From Pseudoalteromonas rubra (GTDB lineage Bacteria > Pseudomonadota > Gammaproteobacteria > Enterobacterales > Alteromonadaceae): 64,000 nucleotides of DNA. Shown here piece after piece: positions 17,055 to 25,730 of the stretch. The stretch lies in contig NZ_CP045430.1 of NCBI RefSeq assembly GCF_005886805.2, forward strand, positions 496,001 to 560,000, read 5' to 3'. Numbering within the stretch: the stretch's first letter is position 1; every line of letters starts with the position of its first letter. The position numbers and the translations under genes are program-made. The notes below the pieces were generated by a model. The model was not told where the DNA came from. It searched no databases and saw nothing but the letters and a program-made list of their open reading frames with translations.

Positions 17055-17279
17055 TTAGCCGTTAAACTCAGAAAATTCTTTTCTGCTCAGCAAGCCATCA
17101 CCATTGCTATCCAGATCTTCGAACTGGCCCATTAGCGCGGAGTTTGCCGTCGCCTCATTCAAACTAATGGTGCCATCACCATCCGTGTCATACTTTTCAA
17201 AATCCTCGCCTGCAATTGCCTGTGTCGCCAACACCGTCAGAGCCATAGCTGTCATCATTGTCATCGCTGTTTTCATCAT
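17055..17279 (-). CDS. Secreted EF-hand calcium-binding protein, first of three
   Basis: This 74-residue protein has a signal peptide ending at AIA|GED and two EF-hand loops, DTDGDGTISLNE and DSNGDGLLSRKE. AAGGAAA precedes the double ATG (17279 or 17276). It is the promoter-proximal gene of the trio. Upstream are a sigma54-like promoter (17355-17370) and two GlrR-type sites, so expression probably answers the divergent GlrK/GlrR system. Possible roles are periplasmic calcium buffering or envelope signalling; none is shown. Confidence 0.75.
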   Translation of the reverse strand: MMKTAMTMMTAMALTVLATQAIAGEDFEKYDTDGDGTISLNEATANSALMGQFEDLDSNGDGLLSRKEFSEFNG

Positions 17280-17354
17280 ATTTTCCTTCTGTTTTTGAAT
17301 GTGTGCCGCCGCGAAACTGTTCTGAGCTTGCCGGCTGCGTTTGACAAGACTATT

Positions 17355-17370
17355 CCAACTTTGATGCCAG
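17355..17370 (-). promoter_or_regulatory. Sigma54-like promoter for the EF-hand genes
   Basis: The minus strand reads TGGCATCAAAGTTGGA, which fits TGGCACG-N4-TTGCA with the -24 GG and the TTG of the -12 element at correct spacing; the -12 GC is GG here. The predicted transcription start is about 65 nt before the first EF-hand ATG. The two GlrR-like sites lie roughly 75-160 bp upstream, the usual distance for sigma54 activators. Confidence 0.5.
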
Positions 17371-17443
17371 GTTTAATTAGATATTAATTTTCAATAAGTT
17401 AGTTTTTATTGGGTAAAAAAGTTCAGGGGGCATTAAGGCGATT

Positions 17444-17461
17444 TGTTGCTAAATGGCGACA
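17444..17461. promoter_or_regulatory. GlrR-type binding site 1
   Basis: TGTT-GCTAAATGGC-GACA matches the GlrR consensus TGTC-N10-GACA with one mismatch, and the inner bases GC...GC extend the dyad. It lies between the divergent EF-hand and glrK genes. Confidence 0.55.
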
Positions 17462-17511
17462 AAATTCAACTCGCGTTTTTAGCTTACTATTTAAAATCAG
17501 TTACTTATATC

Positions 17512-17529
17512 TGTCGCTAATTGGCAACA
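17512..17529. promoter_or_regulatory. GlrR-type binding site 2
   Basis: TGTC-GCTAATTGGC-AACA matches TGTC-N10-GACA with one mismatch. It is nearly the mirror image of site 1, and starts are 68 bp apart (about 6.5 helical turns). It lies 35 bp before glrK, so it could also autoregulate that operon. Confidence 0.55.
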
Positions 17530-17563
17530 GACAATTAAAAGCGCGTAAACTATCAGGCTCTTT

Positions 17564-18973
17564 ATGCTCCATGCCAGCTCAAAATTACGCTCACACACAC
17601 CACTCAACCCCTTTTTTTCTCAGGCATTGTGGAAACAAGCACTTATGGCATTAATGCTGGCCCTGGTTCCTCTGTTGCTGTTGACCTTGTGGTTTATTCA
17701 GTCTGTTGCCTATCAGCAGCATAGAGTTCAGGATATTTATATTGATAATCAGAAAGTTAAATCAGAATTCAGTGAGTTAAAAAACGCCTTTCAGGCACTT
17801 CAGAAAGCACAACAAAACAATCAGTTACTACAAAGCGAACAATTAAAAATAAGCATTAACAAAAGCTGGCAGGTGCAAAAAAATAGACTTATATCACTAC
17901 TTACACGACTTGAGAAAGATGCAACAGTTGCTAATTGGCAACACCTGCTCCAACACACCCAGACGCCAGACAGTAACACCATGTCGGCACTGGCCGATGC
18001 ACTAACTCGCCAGTCACAACCGCTGCAACAGACTCTGGACAAACAGCTGACTGATGCGCTCTTGCAGCAAAGTCTCATCCGGCAGCGCTTTTTAATTGGA
18101 CTGAGCATTCTGTTACCTATCCTAGTCGGCATGAGTATCTGGCTTATCAAGCGGATCTCCGGTCAGCTATTTCAGCTGGAGCGAGCCATAGAAGTCATTG
18201 GTGAAGAGCGCTTTACTACGCCAATCCAGCTAGCAGGCAGCCGCGAGTTCAGCCAGCTGGGTGAGCGTCTTGAGCAATTGCGCCAGGAGCTGGCTGCCAG
18301 CAAACATCAAAAGGAAACCTTTTTACGCCACGTATCGCACGAACTGAAAACCCCACTCGCCTCGATTAAAGAGGGCACAGAGTTGCTGAATAGCGATCAC
18401 CTTGGGCAGCTCAATGACAAGCAACGACGCGTAACCGATATTCTCCACGTCTCTGTCGACAAACTCACTCAGCTCATTGACGACCTGCTTACGTTTAGCG
18501 CTGCCAGTCACCCACACAGCCAACAGGCACGCTGCAGTGCCAGGGCAATCAAAGCACAACTGGAGGACCACTTTGCACAACGGCTGCAGAGGCGAGATAT
18601 CCGTATTCACTGGCACTTTGAGCAGCAACTAGCAGACTTACCTGAGCTACCAGTCAAACTGGCTCTGACACACCTGCTCAGTAATGCAATTCAATATACA
18701 CACAGCCAGGTCCGCATCGACTTTTTGGCTACCTCAAACCACTGGCAGATCAGTATCCGGGACGATGGGCCCGGGCTCGATCCCCAAGAGGCCAGTCACT
18801 TATTCAAACCCTTTGTCAGAGGCCAGCGCAGCCAAAAAATAGCAGGCAGTGGACTGGGCCTGGCCATTGCGCATGAATGTATGAGCCAGTGCGGTGGCCA
18901 GTTACAGTGGCAAAATACCCGGCCAGGCTGCGAATTTACTCTGACACTGCCAAAACACGGAGAAAGCAGATGA
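17564..18973 (+). CDS. glrK: Sensor histidine kinase GlrK (QseE)
   Basis: This 469-residue inner-membrane kinase has one membrane helix near 27-47 and a second near 172-195, enclosing a helical periplasmic domain. A HAMP-like linker, the HisKA box FLRHVSHELKTPL (His259) and an ATPase domain with LSNAIQYT, DDGPG and GSGLGLAI follow. Gene order kinase, lipoprotein, sigma54 activator identifies it as GlrK/QseE. It should phosphorylate GlrR. The stop overlaps the next start by ATGA. In enterobacteria this system controls the glmY small RNA and envelope functions; here a nearby target appears to be the EF-hand operon. Confidence 0.85.
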   Translation: MLHASSKLRSHTPLNPFFSQALWKQALMALMLALVPLLLLTLWFIQSVAYQQHRVQDIYIDNQKVKSEFSELKNAFQALQKAQQNNQLLQSEQLKISINKSWQVQKNRLISLLTRLEKDATVANWQHLLQHTQTPDSNTMSALADALTRQSQPLQQTLDKQLTDALLQQSLIRQRFLIGLSILLPILVGMSIWLIKRISGQLFQLERAIEVIGEERFTTPIQLAGSREFSQLGERLEQLRQELAASKHQKETFLRHVSHELKTPLASIKEGTELLNSDHLGQLNDKQRRVTDILHVSVDKLTQLIDDLLTFSAASHPHSQQARCSARAIKAQLEDHFAQRLQRRDIRIHWHFEQQLADLPELPVKLALTHLLSNAIQYTHSQVRIDFLATSNHWQISIRDDGPGLDPQEASHLFKPFVRGQRSQKIAGSGLGLAIAHECMSQCGGQLQWQNTRPGCEFTLTLPKHGESR

Positions 18974-19506
18974 AACTCTTCCTTTTAATCACCACGCTCG
19001 TTATCAGCCTGAACGGTTGCCAACTGAGCCCGACACAGCAAAACACACAATTTGTCGGGCCACGTAAAACGCTTGAGCCGGAATACGCCTCTTTGGCTCT
19101 ACTATTGCAGCGCTACCTGACACTGTGTCAAAACAATCAAGCTGTTGAGCAACAAAAGCCTGAACCTTATATCGGTCAGGCCGCTATTGAGACCTTCATA
19201 CACAGCTACTGCAATACCGTGTCAACAACCAGACAGTTGCAAGCAATTGCAAAGATCAAACAAAGTCAGCCCTGGCCCCAACACTACCATCTGTGGTTCG
19301 ATACCCTGAAACAACAGACGCAGGTGCTGCGGGGACAAAAGATCCGTTTGCATCGAAGCAACGCCAAATTGAGCCAGATCCAAACGCAGTTGACCCAAAC
19401 CAATCAGGCACTGCTCACGCTCAAACAGGCGCTGGCCGAGATCGAACAACAAAGGCTTCAGGACATGCCCCTGAATGCGCCCATTCAAACGCCGGAGCAG
19501 CAATAA
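18970..19506 (+). CDS. qseG: QseG-like lipoprotein of the GlrK/GlrR system
   Basis: This 178-residue protein begins MKLFLLITTLVISLNGCQLS, a lipoprotein signal with lipobox SLNGC. A helical body and a C-terminal coiled coil rich in Gln and Leu (about 115-165) follow. It lies between glrK and glrR with 4-bp and 1-bp overlaps (ATGA, TAATG), the position of qseG (yfhG). In E. coli this outer-membrane lipoprotein binds the kinase and is needed for its signalling. Sequence identity is hard to judge by eye, so the name rests mainly on position and lipoprotein form. Confidence 0.75.
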   Translation: MKLFLLITTLVISLNGCQLSPTQQNTQFVGPRKTLEPEYASLALLLQRYLTLCQNNQAVEQQKPEPYIGQAAIETFIHSYCNTVSTTRQLQAIAKIKQSQPWPQHYHLWFDTLKQQTQVLRGQKIRLHRSNAKLSQIQTQLTQTNQALLTLKQALAEIEQQRLQDMPLNAPIQTPEQQ

Positions 19507-20846
19507 TGTCTTATACAACACCGCCTACCTCAGACACCCACACCCCCTCTGTTTTGCTGGTCGATGATGATCCGGCATTAAGCGAGCTGCTGGCAATACG
19601 CCTGGAAAGTCATGGCTTTGACGTAACCCTGGCCAGTAGTGGCCATGCGGCCTTGCGACAACTGGCCAGTATACCTGTTGATGTAGTGATCACCGACTTA
19701 CGAATGGAGCACATGGACGGTCTGGCACTGAACCAGAAATTACAAGCCCAATACCCAGGCCTGCCTGTGATCATGATGACTGCGCATGGCTCGATCCCCG
19801 ATGCTGTGGATGCCATTGAGCAAGGGATCACCGCTTTTATTACCAAACCGATAAACAGCGAAGAACTACTGGCAGCGATCGACAAAGCATTACCTAAAAA
19901 CAGGGCGATACAACTCACTGATCCGGATAACTTTCACGGCTTGTATCACCAGAGCGCGAGCATGCGCCAACTGGTACAGCAGATTAAAGCCATCGCGCCC
20001 AGTCAGGCTAATATTTTGCTCCAGGGTGAAAGTGGCACGGGTAAGGAAGTCACCGCACGCGCCATTCACCGGGCGAGCAGTCATGCCCAGGGTCCCTTTA
20101 TCGCCATCAACTGTGGTGCCCTGCCCGCGCACTTGCTTGAATCAGAGCTGTTTGGCCATAAAAAGGGGGCATTTACCGGCGCAATTTCGGATAAACAGGG
20201 GCTGATCCAAAGTGCCGATAAAGGCACTTTATTATTGGACGAAATAGGAGATATGCCACTCGATTTACAGGTAAAGCTATTACGGGTATTACAGGAAAAA
20301 ACGGTCCGGCCGATCGGCGGGCAGCACGAACAAACGGTTGATGTCCGTATTCTCTCCGCCAGCCATAAAAACCTGGTGCAGGCTGTCAGCGAAGGTAAAT
20401 TCAGAGAAGATCTGTACTATCGGCTCAACGTCGTCGCCATTCAATTGCCAGCGCTACGTGAGCGCGTTGAAGACATTCCACTACTGGCAAATTTATTTCT
20501 CAAGCAACTCTCCACTGGGCAAAAACGCTTCTCTTTAGATACCATAACGGCGCTGTTAAGTTATGCCTGGCCAGGCAATATTCGTCAGCTACATAACGTA
20601 GTTGAATACTGTGTAGCGATGACACCCGGCAAATTAATCACTGCAGACAGTATTATCAGCGCACTGCCAAAACAAGACGACAAGCAAGCCTTTGTCGGAC
20701 TAAATGAAGCTAAACGTCAGTTTGAGCGTGATTACCTGATAAAAGTGCTCGCCCTATGTGAGAACAATGTCCCTCAGGCCGCCAAACTGGCTCAAAGAAA
20801 TCGCTCAGACTTCTATAAACTGATGAAAAAACACGATATAAAATAA
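19506..20846 (+). CDS. glrR: Sigma54-dependent response regulator GlrR (QseF)
   Basis: This 446-residue protein starts at 19506, where the ATG overlaps the qseG stop. Its receiver domain has the phosphorylation site Asp64 (VVITDLRM) and Lys in FITKP. The AAA+ domain has Walker A GESGTGKE at 174-181 and the sigma54-contact loop GAFTGA at 221-226. A short Fis-like helix-turn-helix ends the protein (NVPQAAKLAQRNRSDFYKLMKK). All parts for activating sigma54 RNA polymerase are present. Candidate binding sites are at 17444-17461 and 17512-17529. Confidence 0.9.
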   Translation: MSYTTPPTSDTHTPSVLLVDDDPALSELLAIRLESHGFDVTLASSGHAALRQLASIPVDVVITDLRMEHMDGLALNQKLQAQYPGLPVIMMTAHGSIPDAVDAIEQGITAFITKPINSEELLAAIDKALPKNRAIQLTDPDNFHGLYHQSASMRQLVQQIKAIAPSQANILLQGESGTGKEVTARAIHRASSHAQGPFIAINCGALPAHLLESELFGHKKGAFTGAISDKQGLIQSADKGTLLLDEIGDMPLDLQVKLLRVLQEKTVRPIGGQHEQTVDVRILSASHKNLVQAVSEGKFREDLYYRLNVVAIQLPALRERVEDIPLLANLFLKQLSTGQKRFSLDTITALLSYAWPGNIRQLHNVVEYCVAMTPGKLITADSIISALPKQDDKQAFVGLNEAKRQFERDYLIKVLALCENNVPQAAKLAQRNRSDFYKLMKKHDIK

Positions 20847-21039
20847 ATTAGTAAAAACATTTGACCAATTATTATACATGCGCTTAAATAAATATGAAGG
20901 CAGGCAAGGAGTGCTTAGCCCTTCAGTCACAAGGTTACTTTTGTACTTTTAGTACGTTTGAGTGAGCCTGGTTATTTATCACTATCATACAGGGATTGAA
21001 AAGCTATGATCTCTAATACAACAAAAACTGGATAACAAC

Positions 21040-21195
21040 ATGAAAATAAAGGTAAAGAAAACCAATTTAAAACGCCTTTCGGAGTCTCATTCACTTCCTC
21101 AACAGGCGACGCCGCAAATCGCGGGTGGTGATGTGGCCGCCTCATTATCAGGCAAAATTTGTGATATGTTTTCCTTGTACCACTATTGCCGTTAA
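21040..21195 (+). CDS. Small double-glycine-leader peptide, candidate RiPP precursor
   Basis: This short gene encodes 51 residues. The first ~28 are a basic, leucine-patterned leader (MKIKVKKTNLKRLSESH then LPQQATPQIAGG), ending in Gly29-Gly30. That is the form of leaders cut by C39 peptidase/ABC exporters, and I recognise the MKxKxKKxxLKxLS...TPxxAGG pattern from small natural-product precursors in related marine bacteria. The predicted core is 21 residues with Cys41 and Cys50, ending SLYHYCR. Only a weak GGA lies upstream of the ATG. No modifying enzyme or exporter is adjacent. A strong hairpin follows the stop by 7 bp. Confidence 0.6.
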   Translation: MKIKVKKTNLKRLSESHSLPQQATPQIAGGDVAASLSGKICDMFSLYHYCR

Positions 21196-21202
21196 GCCAA
21201 AA

Positions 21203-21226
21203 CAGAGTTCTGAGTTCAGAACTCTG
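21203..21226 (+). terminator. Strong hairpin after the small leader peptide gene
   Basis: CAGAGTTCTG (21203-21212) pairs perfectly with CAGAACTCTG (21217-21226) around AGTT. It starts 7 bp after the stop of the 51-codon gene. There is no T tract, so it may stabilise the mRNA end rather than terminate. Confidence 0.5.
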
Positions 21227-21389
21227 CATCGATAAGAAAGCCGTACATCCTTCAGCCTCGCCCCTTGTCCTCCCGTGCAAAGTTTGCAATAGTATCTTCG
21301 AATTAATGTCATAAATTGACATCACATCAGAGCAACATGCTCCGTTCACAACTACACTATTATTAGAATAAAAAACGAGGTGGTTGCCC

Positions 21390-23345
21390 ATGAGAATGCG
21401 TAAAAAGCTGATCTTAAGCTTTGTTATGACCGTTATCATTCCTATTCTTGCAATATCCATCATGAGTATCTCGCGCACCAAACAGGAGTCACTGGACCGA
21501 TTCTTAGAGACATCGGTTAACGAGATCAGACAAATTGAGAATGCATTTATCATCTTTTTTGATCAGATGAAAAGTAATGCCCGATTCTTAGCGCAGAGCA
21601 AAACGGTACAGTCGGTGAGCAAAGACACCACAACCTACCTGGGCGCCGAAAAGATGATGATGCCCGACGCGTCCGGGGAGGCCGAGGCGGCCATCTTCGA
21701 TTTGTACACCACCTTTGGTAAAACTCACCCCGAGCTATTGTTTGTCTATCTCGGCACCCGTGAGGGCGGCTTTATTCAGTATCCAGCGGAGCCACTTGGT
21801 AACTACGACCCGCGCAAGCGCCCTTGGTATCAGCAAGTTAGCTCAAACCCATCTCAGGTCATTATCACAGAACCCTATCAAGGCGTTACCGGACAGGCGA
21901 TGGTTTCCGTCGCCACCGGGATCATGAAAAACAACGAGATGTTAGGCGTACAATCACTGGATGTAACCTTATCGACACTCACCGACATTGTGAGCAACAT
22001 TAAACTCGGCCAAACCGGCTACTTATTGCTGCTCGACAATCAGGGGACGGTGCTGGCAGATCCGAAAAATGCCAACAGTAACTTTAAGAACATTCGTGAT
22101 TTGAATGATGCCCGTTATAAGGCAATACAGAACGCGGGAAATGCGCCTTTCATTACGCTGGAGTATCAGGACAAAGCCTTCTATGCCAAGTTTTATCGCT
22201 CTGAAGAACTTGGCTGGACCTTCATCGCCATCATTGAAGAAGATGAGATCCTCACCTCGTCTTATAATATGACCTACAGCATCAGTATCATTGCGGTCAT
22301 CATGCTGGCGCTGTTTGTGGTCATTGCCATTGTGCTGGCTAACAAAATCGTTTACCCCATTGAAATGGTATCGGACGGGCTAAAAGAAATCGCTCAGGGT
22401 GAGGGTAATTTATCAAAACGACTCCAGGTCATTGGCAATGATGAAATAAGCGAGCTGGCAACCTGGTTTAACCAATTCCTCAACTCTATTAATGCCTTGG
22501 TGAAAGACATTCAGGGCAATGCACGAACCCTGAATAGTGAAGCCCAGAGCTCTCAGTCGCGGATCAATGATATTCGTAACCAGTGCCGTCATCAGGAAAA
22601 AACATCGCAAACCGCTACAGATACCACGCAATCCATGGCAAGCATGGCCATGACAGTCAGCGACAACTGTGGTGATGCACTCAACGAAATCTCGACGACG
22701 GAGCAACACACCCAGACTGGCAACCAGATGATCCAAAGCACTGTGGCTCAGGTCGCTAAGCTTAACGACTCTCTGGGCGACTCTGCGACGGCCATGAGCA
22801 AGCTTGAAAATGAAAGTAACAACATCACCAATATTCTGGAGGTGATCCGCACCATTGCCGAACAAACTAACTTGCTGGCCCTTAATGCCGCTATTGAAGC
22901 GGCCCGTGCCGGTGAGCAAGGCCGGGGATTTGCAGTTGTGGCCGATGAAGTACGGACGCTGGCACAGCGCTCTCACGATGCCACTCAGGATATTGAACAG
23001 GTTTTAACTAAGCTGATTGAGCAAACTCGCAGTGTGTCTGAACGCATGACTGCCAGTGTGGGGGAATCAAAACATGCCATCGACCAGTCGGAGCTAGCCC
23101 ATCAGGCATTCGATGATATTGCCAGCTCAGTTTCCCGCGTTAAGGGGATCATTGCTGACATTTCTCAGCAGGCCAATGCGCAAGGGCAAGCTGCTGAGGA
23201 CACCCAATCTCGTATTCACGGCGTAAGTCAGTCAGTACAACAAGTGGGTGACTCTGCCGATGCGCTGCATACAGGTGCAACACAATTGGTTGAACTGGCC
23301 AACAACCTGGATCAATTGGTTGACAGGTTTGATGTCGATGACTGA
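21390..23345 (+). CDS. Methyl-accepting chemotaxis protein with double Cache sensor
   Basis: The ATG at 21390 follows GAGG by 9 nt and gives 651 residues. An N-terminal membrane helix (~7-27), a periplasmic dCache-type domain with [11 protein letters not shown], a second membrane helix (~300-320) and a HAMP segment ([13 protein letters not shown]) precede the cytoplasmic signalling hairpin. Its tip is [20 protein letters not shown] then [16 protein letters not shown]. It should sense a small periplasmic ligand and control CheA. No CheR/CheB-type tail pentapeptide is seen. The acetyltransferase start overlaps its end. Confidence 0.9.
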   Translation: MRMRKKLILSFVMTVIIPILAISIMSISRTKQESLDRFLETSVNEIRQIENAFIIFFDQMKSNARFLAQSKTVQSVSKDTTTYLGAEKMMMPDASGEAEAAIFDLYTTFGKTHPELLFVYLGTREGGFIQYPAEPLGNYDPRKRPWYQQVSSNPSQVIITEPYQGVTGQAMVSVATGIMKNNEMLGVQSLDVTLSTLTDIVSNIKLGQTGYLLLLDNQGTVLADPKNANSNFKNIRDLNDARYKAIQNAGNAPFITLEYQDKAFYAKFYRSEELGWTFIAIIEEDEILTSSYNMTYSISIIAVIMLALFVVIAIVLANKIVYPIEMVSDGLKEIAQGEGNLSKRLQVIGNDEISELATWFNQFLNSINALVKDIQGNARTLNSEAQSSQSRINDIRNQCRHQEKTSQTATDTTQSMASMAMTVSDNCGDALNEISTTEQHTQTGNQMIQSTVAQVAKLNDSLGDSATAMSKLENESNNITNILEVIRTIAEQTNLLALNAAIEAARAGEQGRGFAVVADEVRTLAQRSHDATQDIEQVLTKLIEQTRSVSERMTASVGESKHAIDQSELAHQAFDDIASSVSRVKGIIADISQQANAQGQAAEDTQSRIHGVSQSVQQVGDSADALHTGATQLVELANNLDQLVDRFDVDD

Positions 23346-23751
23346 ACTAAAGATCCTGCATATCCCTCCTGCTTCCTGGGAATTTAGCGCGCTGCGCGAA
23401 AGTGTAGGCTGGCAAAACCCTGCACCCGATATCGTTGCGGCCAGCATTACTGCGTCACTTTACTGGGTTCAGTGTCGCAAGGCAGGTAAATTGATTGCCT
23501 GTGGCCGGATTGTGGGCGACGGGCACATGTACTTTTACATTCAGGATGTCATTGTGCACCCGAGCCACCAGGGCCAGGGCCTTGGTCACCTCATTGTGGA
23601 TAATATAGAGCAATATCTGGCGACACATTGCCAAAGCGGCGCGACCGCCGCTTTGCTGGCTGCGGCTGGCAAAGAAACCTTCTATCAGCGCTACGGTTAT
23701 TCACTGCGAGACGGCGAAAAACTGGGGTTGGGGATGTGTAAGTTTTACTAG
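23338..23751 (+). CDS. GNAT N-acetyltransferase (small)
   Basis: This 137-residue protein has the acetyl-CoA binding segment [19 protein letters not shown] and a terminal [11 protein letters not shown] motif. It resembles small amino-acid or arylalkylamine-type acetyltransferases. The ATG at 23338 has AGG 10 nt upstream and overlaps the chemoreceptor stop by 8 bp; ATG 23332 is an alternative. The substrate is unknown. Confidence 0.8.
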   Translation: MTELKILHIPPASWEFSALRESVGWQNPAPDIVAASITASLYWVQCRKAGKLIACGRIVGDGHMYFYIQDVIVHPSHQGQGLGHLIVDNIEQYLATHCQSGATAALLAAAGKETFYQRYGYSLRDGEKLGLGMCKFY

Positions 23752-23784
23752 CTGTTGACTATCACGGGTGCCTGCATCGCTTCA

Positions 23785-24975
23785 CTAATCGCATGTTGGT
23801 GGATTTGCATGTTCACGCCTGAACTGACCCGGTGTCATACCTGTTTCTTTCTTAAATGCCTTATAAAAAGAAGAACGCGCATTAAACCCCACCTCAAGCG
23901 CAATATTCAACACCGATTCATCGCTGCTCAACAGGCGGGATTTCGAAGCCTTGATACGCCAGTGATTGACAAAATCAAAGAAGTTCATCTTCAGGGTTTC
24001 ATTTAAAGCCTGTGACAGGTAATTAGGTGATATCCCACTTGCCTGTGATAGCTTTTGCAGAGTCAGATCGGCATCCAGATAGAGTTTACTGTTTTGCATA
24101 GCCTGCGTAATTTTTTCAACTATCCGGGCTGACTGACACTCATCCAGTGCTGATTTATGATACTTGCTCCCTGTATCTTCACTGGGCGACAGAGTCGGAG
24201 CATCAGTGCGTTCAACCTTGCTAGCGGGCTGTGGTTGAAGCAACGGCGTTGTTTGCTGCATTGCAAAAAAGGTTACGCTCCAGATAAGCACCAATGCAAC
24301 AAACACTTCGGCGCTGCGCGACAGTAATGCGTGTTCTAGCAGACTAGATAAGAAGACTGACACTAGCACAAAAATCCAAATACAAACGGCGATAAAAATG
24401 AGCTTTCTGATAACAGTGAGCTTGGGGCTGTCCAGATTAGAGTAACTTTCTTTTAGCTGCGCATTAAATCTGGCCAGACGCCTGATGACCACCAGTAGCG
24501 TAAACCCGCACTCAATCAACCAAAAACACATCAAAACCAGCATCGCACAGGCCAACACCACAACGTAAGGACCCGCAGGCATATCATCTGTCACGAACAT
24601 TGCCCTGTGATGCTGTGCAGGCAATAACGCAACCGCGCCGGAAATCAGCACGGCAGGCCATAACAAGACAAATTTGCTTAACTTAGCTCTGTTAAGTATC
24701 CATCTTTTCTGTGTGGTAATCCCTTCAATATACAAGCGCAGCGCCGGACACAACACGAAGAGCATGGGAAAACCCAAAACGGTATATACCTGATACCAGC
24801 TGGGTAATAGAACCGGCACGATTGCATTGAGCGCAAGCACCCCACTGGCACAAAGAAAAAGCACCAGAGGCAGACGATAAACACGTGTCGCTCGCGGCAG
24901 TAGCAGCACAGGTACACTCAACACGATTTGCCCAATGAGCATAGCAATCAGCACCATCACGATAGATTCAGTCAC
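23785..24975 (-). CDS. Membrane-bound AraC-family regulator
   Basis: This 396-residue protein has six or seven hydrophobic helices in the first ~245 residues, a polar linker, and an AraC-type double helix-turn-helix at ~290-390 (LSQASGISPNYLSQALNE; VLNIALEVGFNARSSFYKAFK). GTG at 24975 follows GGGGAG. Regulators with a multi-helix N-terminus sense signals in the membrane and act directly on DNA. It is divergent from a small DUF6326-like membrane protein gene, a probable target. Confidence 0.8.
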   Translation of the reverse strand: MTESIVMVLIAMLIGQIVLSVPVLLLPRATRVYRLPLVLFLCASGVLALNAIVPVLLPSWYQVYTVLGFPMLFVLCPALRLYIEGITTQKRWILNRAKLSKFVLLWPAVLISGAVALLPAQHHRAMFVTDDMPAGPYVVVLACAMLVLMCFWLIECGFTLLVVIRRLARFNAQLKESYSNLDSPKLTVIRKLIFIAVCIWIFVLVSVFLSSLLEHALLSRSAEVFVALVLIWSVTFFAMQQTTPLLQPQPASKVERTDAPTLSPSEDTGSKYHKSALDECQSARIVEKITQAMQNSKLYLDADLTLQKLSQASGISPNYLSQALNETLKMNFFDFVNHWRIKASKSRLLSSDESVLNIALEVGFNARSSFYKAFKKETGMTPGQFRREHANPPTCD

Positions 24976-25083
24976 GTAACTCCCCTGACACCAAAATAAA
25001 TTTATCCATAATATTTTGTTTTATCTGCTTTTAAATTTTCCTTTCCACAAAGACTGTCCGTGCCTTTACGCCAGGACGACGTA

Positions 25084-25157
25084 TCCCTGCAAAGTGATTA
25101 GCCTGATACTAACCTGGATAAAACAGGGCACATGCCTTTTGGCACACCTTGCAGGGA
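25084..25157. promoter_or_regulatory. Spaced inverted repeat upstream of the DUF6326-like gene
   Basis: TCCCTGCAAAGTG (25084-25096) and CACCTTGCAGGGA (25145-25157) are inverted copies matching at 12 of 13 positions, 48 bp apart. The right arm lies inside a short leader ORF. It could be paired sites for the divergent AraC regulator or the base of an mRNA structure. Confidence 0.35.
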
Positions 25158-25188
25158 CATTCAATATGACTTAAGGAATCGCTTATGA
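25132..25188 (+). CDS. Possible 18-codon leader ORF coupled to the next gene
   Basis: An ATG preceded by AGGGCAC opens an 18-residue frame (MPFGTPCRDIQYDLRNRL). Its TGA overlaps the next ATG as ATGA. The right arm of the 25084-25157 inverted repeat lies inside it. It may only serve translational coupling or attenuation; real expression is unproven. Confidence 0.3.
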   Translation: MPFGTPCRDIQYDLRNRL

Positions 25189-25640
25189 CAAACGCAATTT
25201 TAACCACCTGTGCATCACAGGATAGCCGCACTCGCATCAAAATCGCGACACTATGGCTGTTAGTTATGCTGAATATGATTTATGCCGATATTTTGGCCTT
25301 TGTTTCAGCCTTTATCACTCCGGGTGTAATAGACACTTTAATGAGCGGCTACTCAGGCTCAGTTAAACTCACCCAAGAGTTACTTTTGGTCTCAGCCATA
25401 CTCATCGAGATTCCCATCGTGATGATTTTCCTGTCCCAATATCTCAGCTATCGATTAAACCGCCTCTGTAATCTGGTGGCTGTCCCGTTAACTTTCCTGT
25501 TTGTACTGGGTGGTATTGAAACGGATCCTTTCTACCTGTTTCTGGCATGCATACAGCTCGCCCTGCTTTTAAGCATAGCCTGGATGGTCATACGGTGGCG
25601 AGCACCTGAAGCGGCAGTGTTAAGCACAGCTCAAAGTTGA
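25185..25640 (+). CDS. DUF6326-like small membrane protein
   Basis: This 151-residue protein has four hydrophobic helices (about 22-44, 68-88, 95-113, 118-137) and a short polar start. It resembles the uncharacterised DUF6326 family. It is divergent from a membrane AraC regulator. AAGG lies upstream of the ATG. No catalytic motif is visible. Confidence 0.6.
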   Translation: MTNAILTTCASQDSRTRIKIATLWLLVMLNMIYADILAFVSAFITPGVIDTLMSGYSGSVKLTQELLLVSAILIEIPIVMIFLSQYLSYRLNRLCNLVAVPLTFLFVLGGIETDPFYLFLACIQLALLLSIAWMVIRWRAPEAAVLSTAQS

Positions 25641-25730
25641 ATCGATAGATGACAGGACTCTGAACCATAAACACCCAAGGATTCAGCAGATTACATTTGT
25701 ATTTAGAACATTTAAGAAGGAAACAGACTC

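Noticed and set aside
20972..21553. 193-codon minus-strand frame between glrR and the chemoreceptor
   Set aside because: It has no family resemblance, overlaps the chemoreceptor start and the small leader-peptide gene in antisense, and has biased composition typical of a shadow frame.
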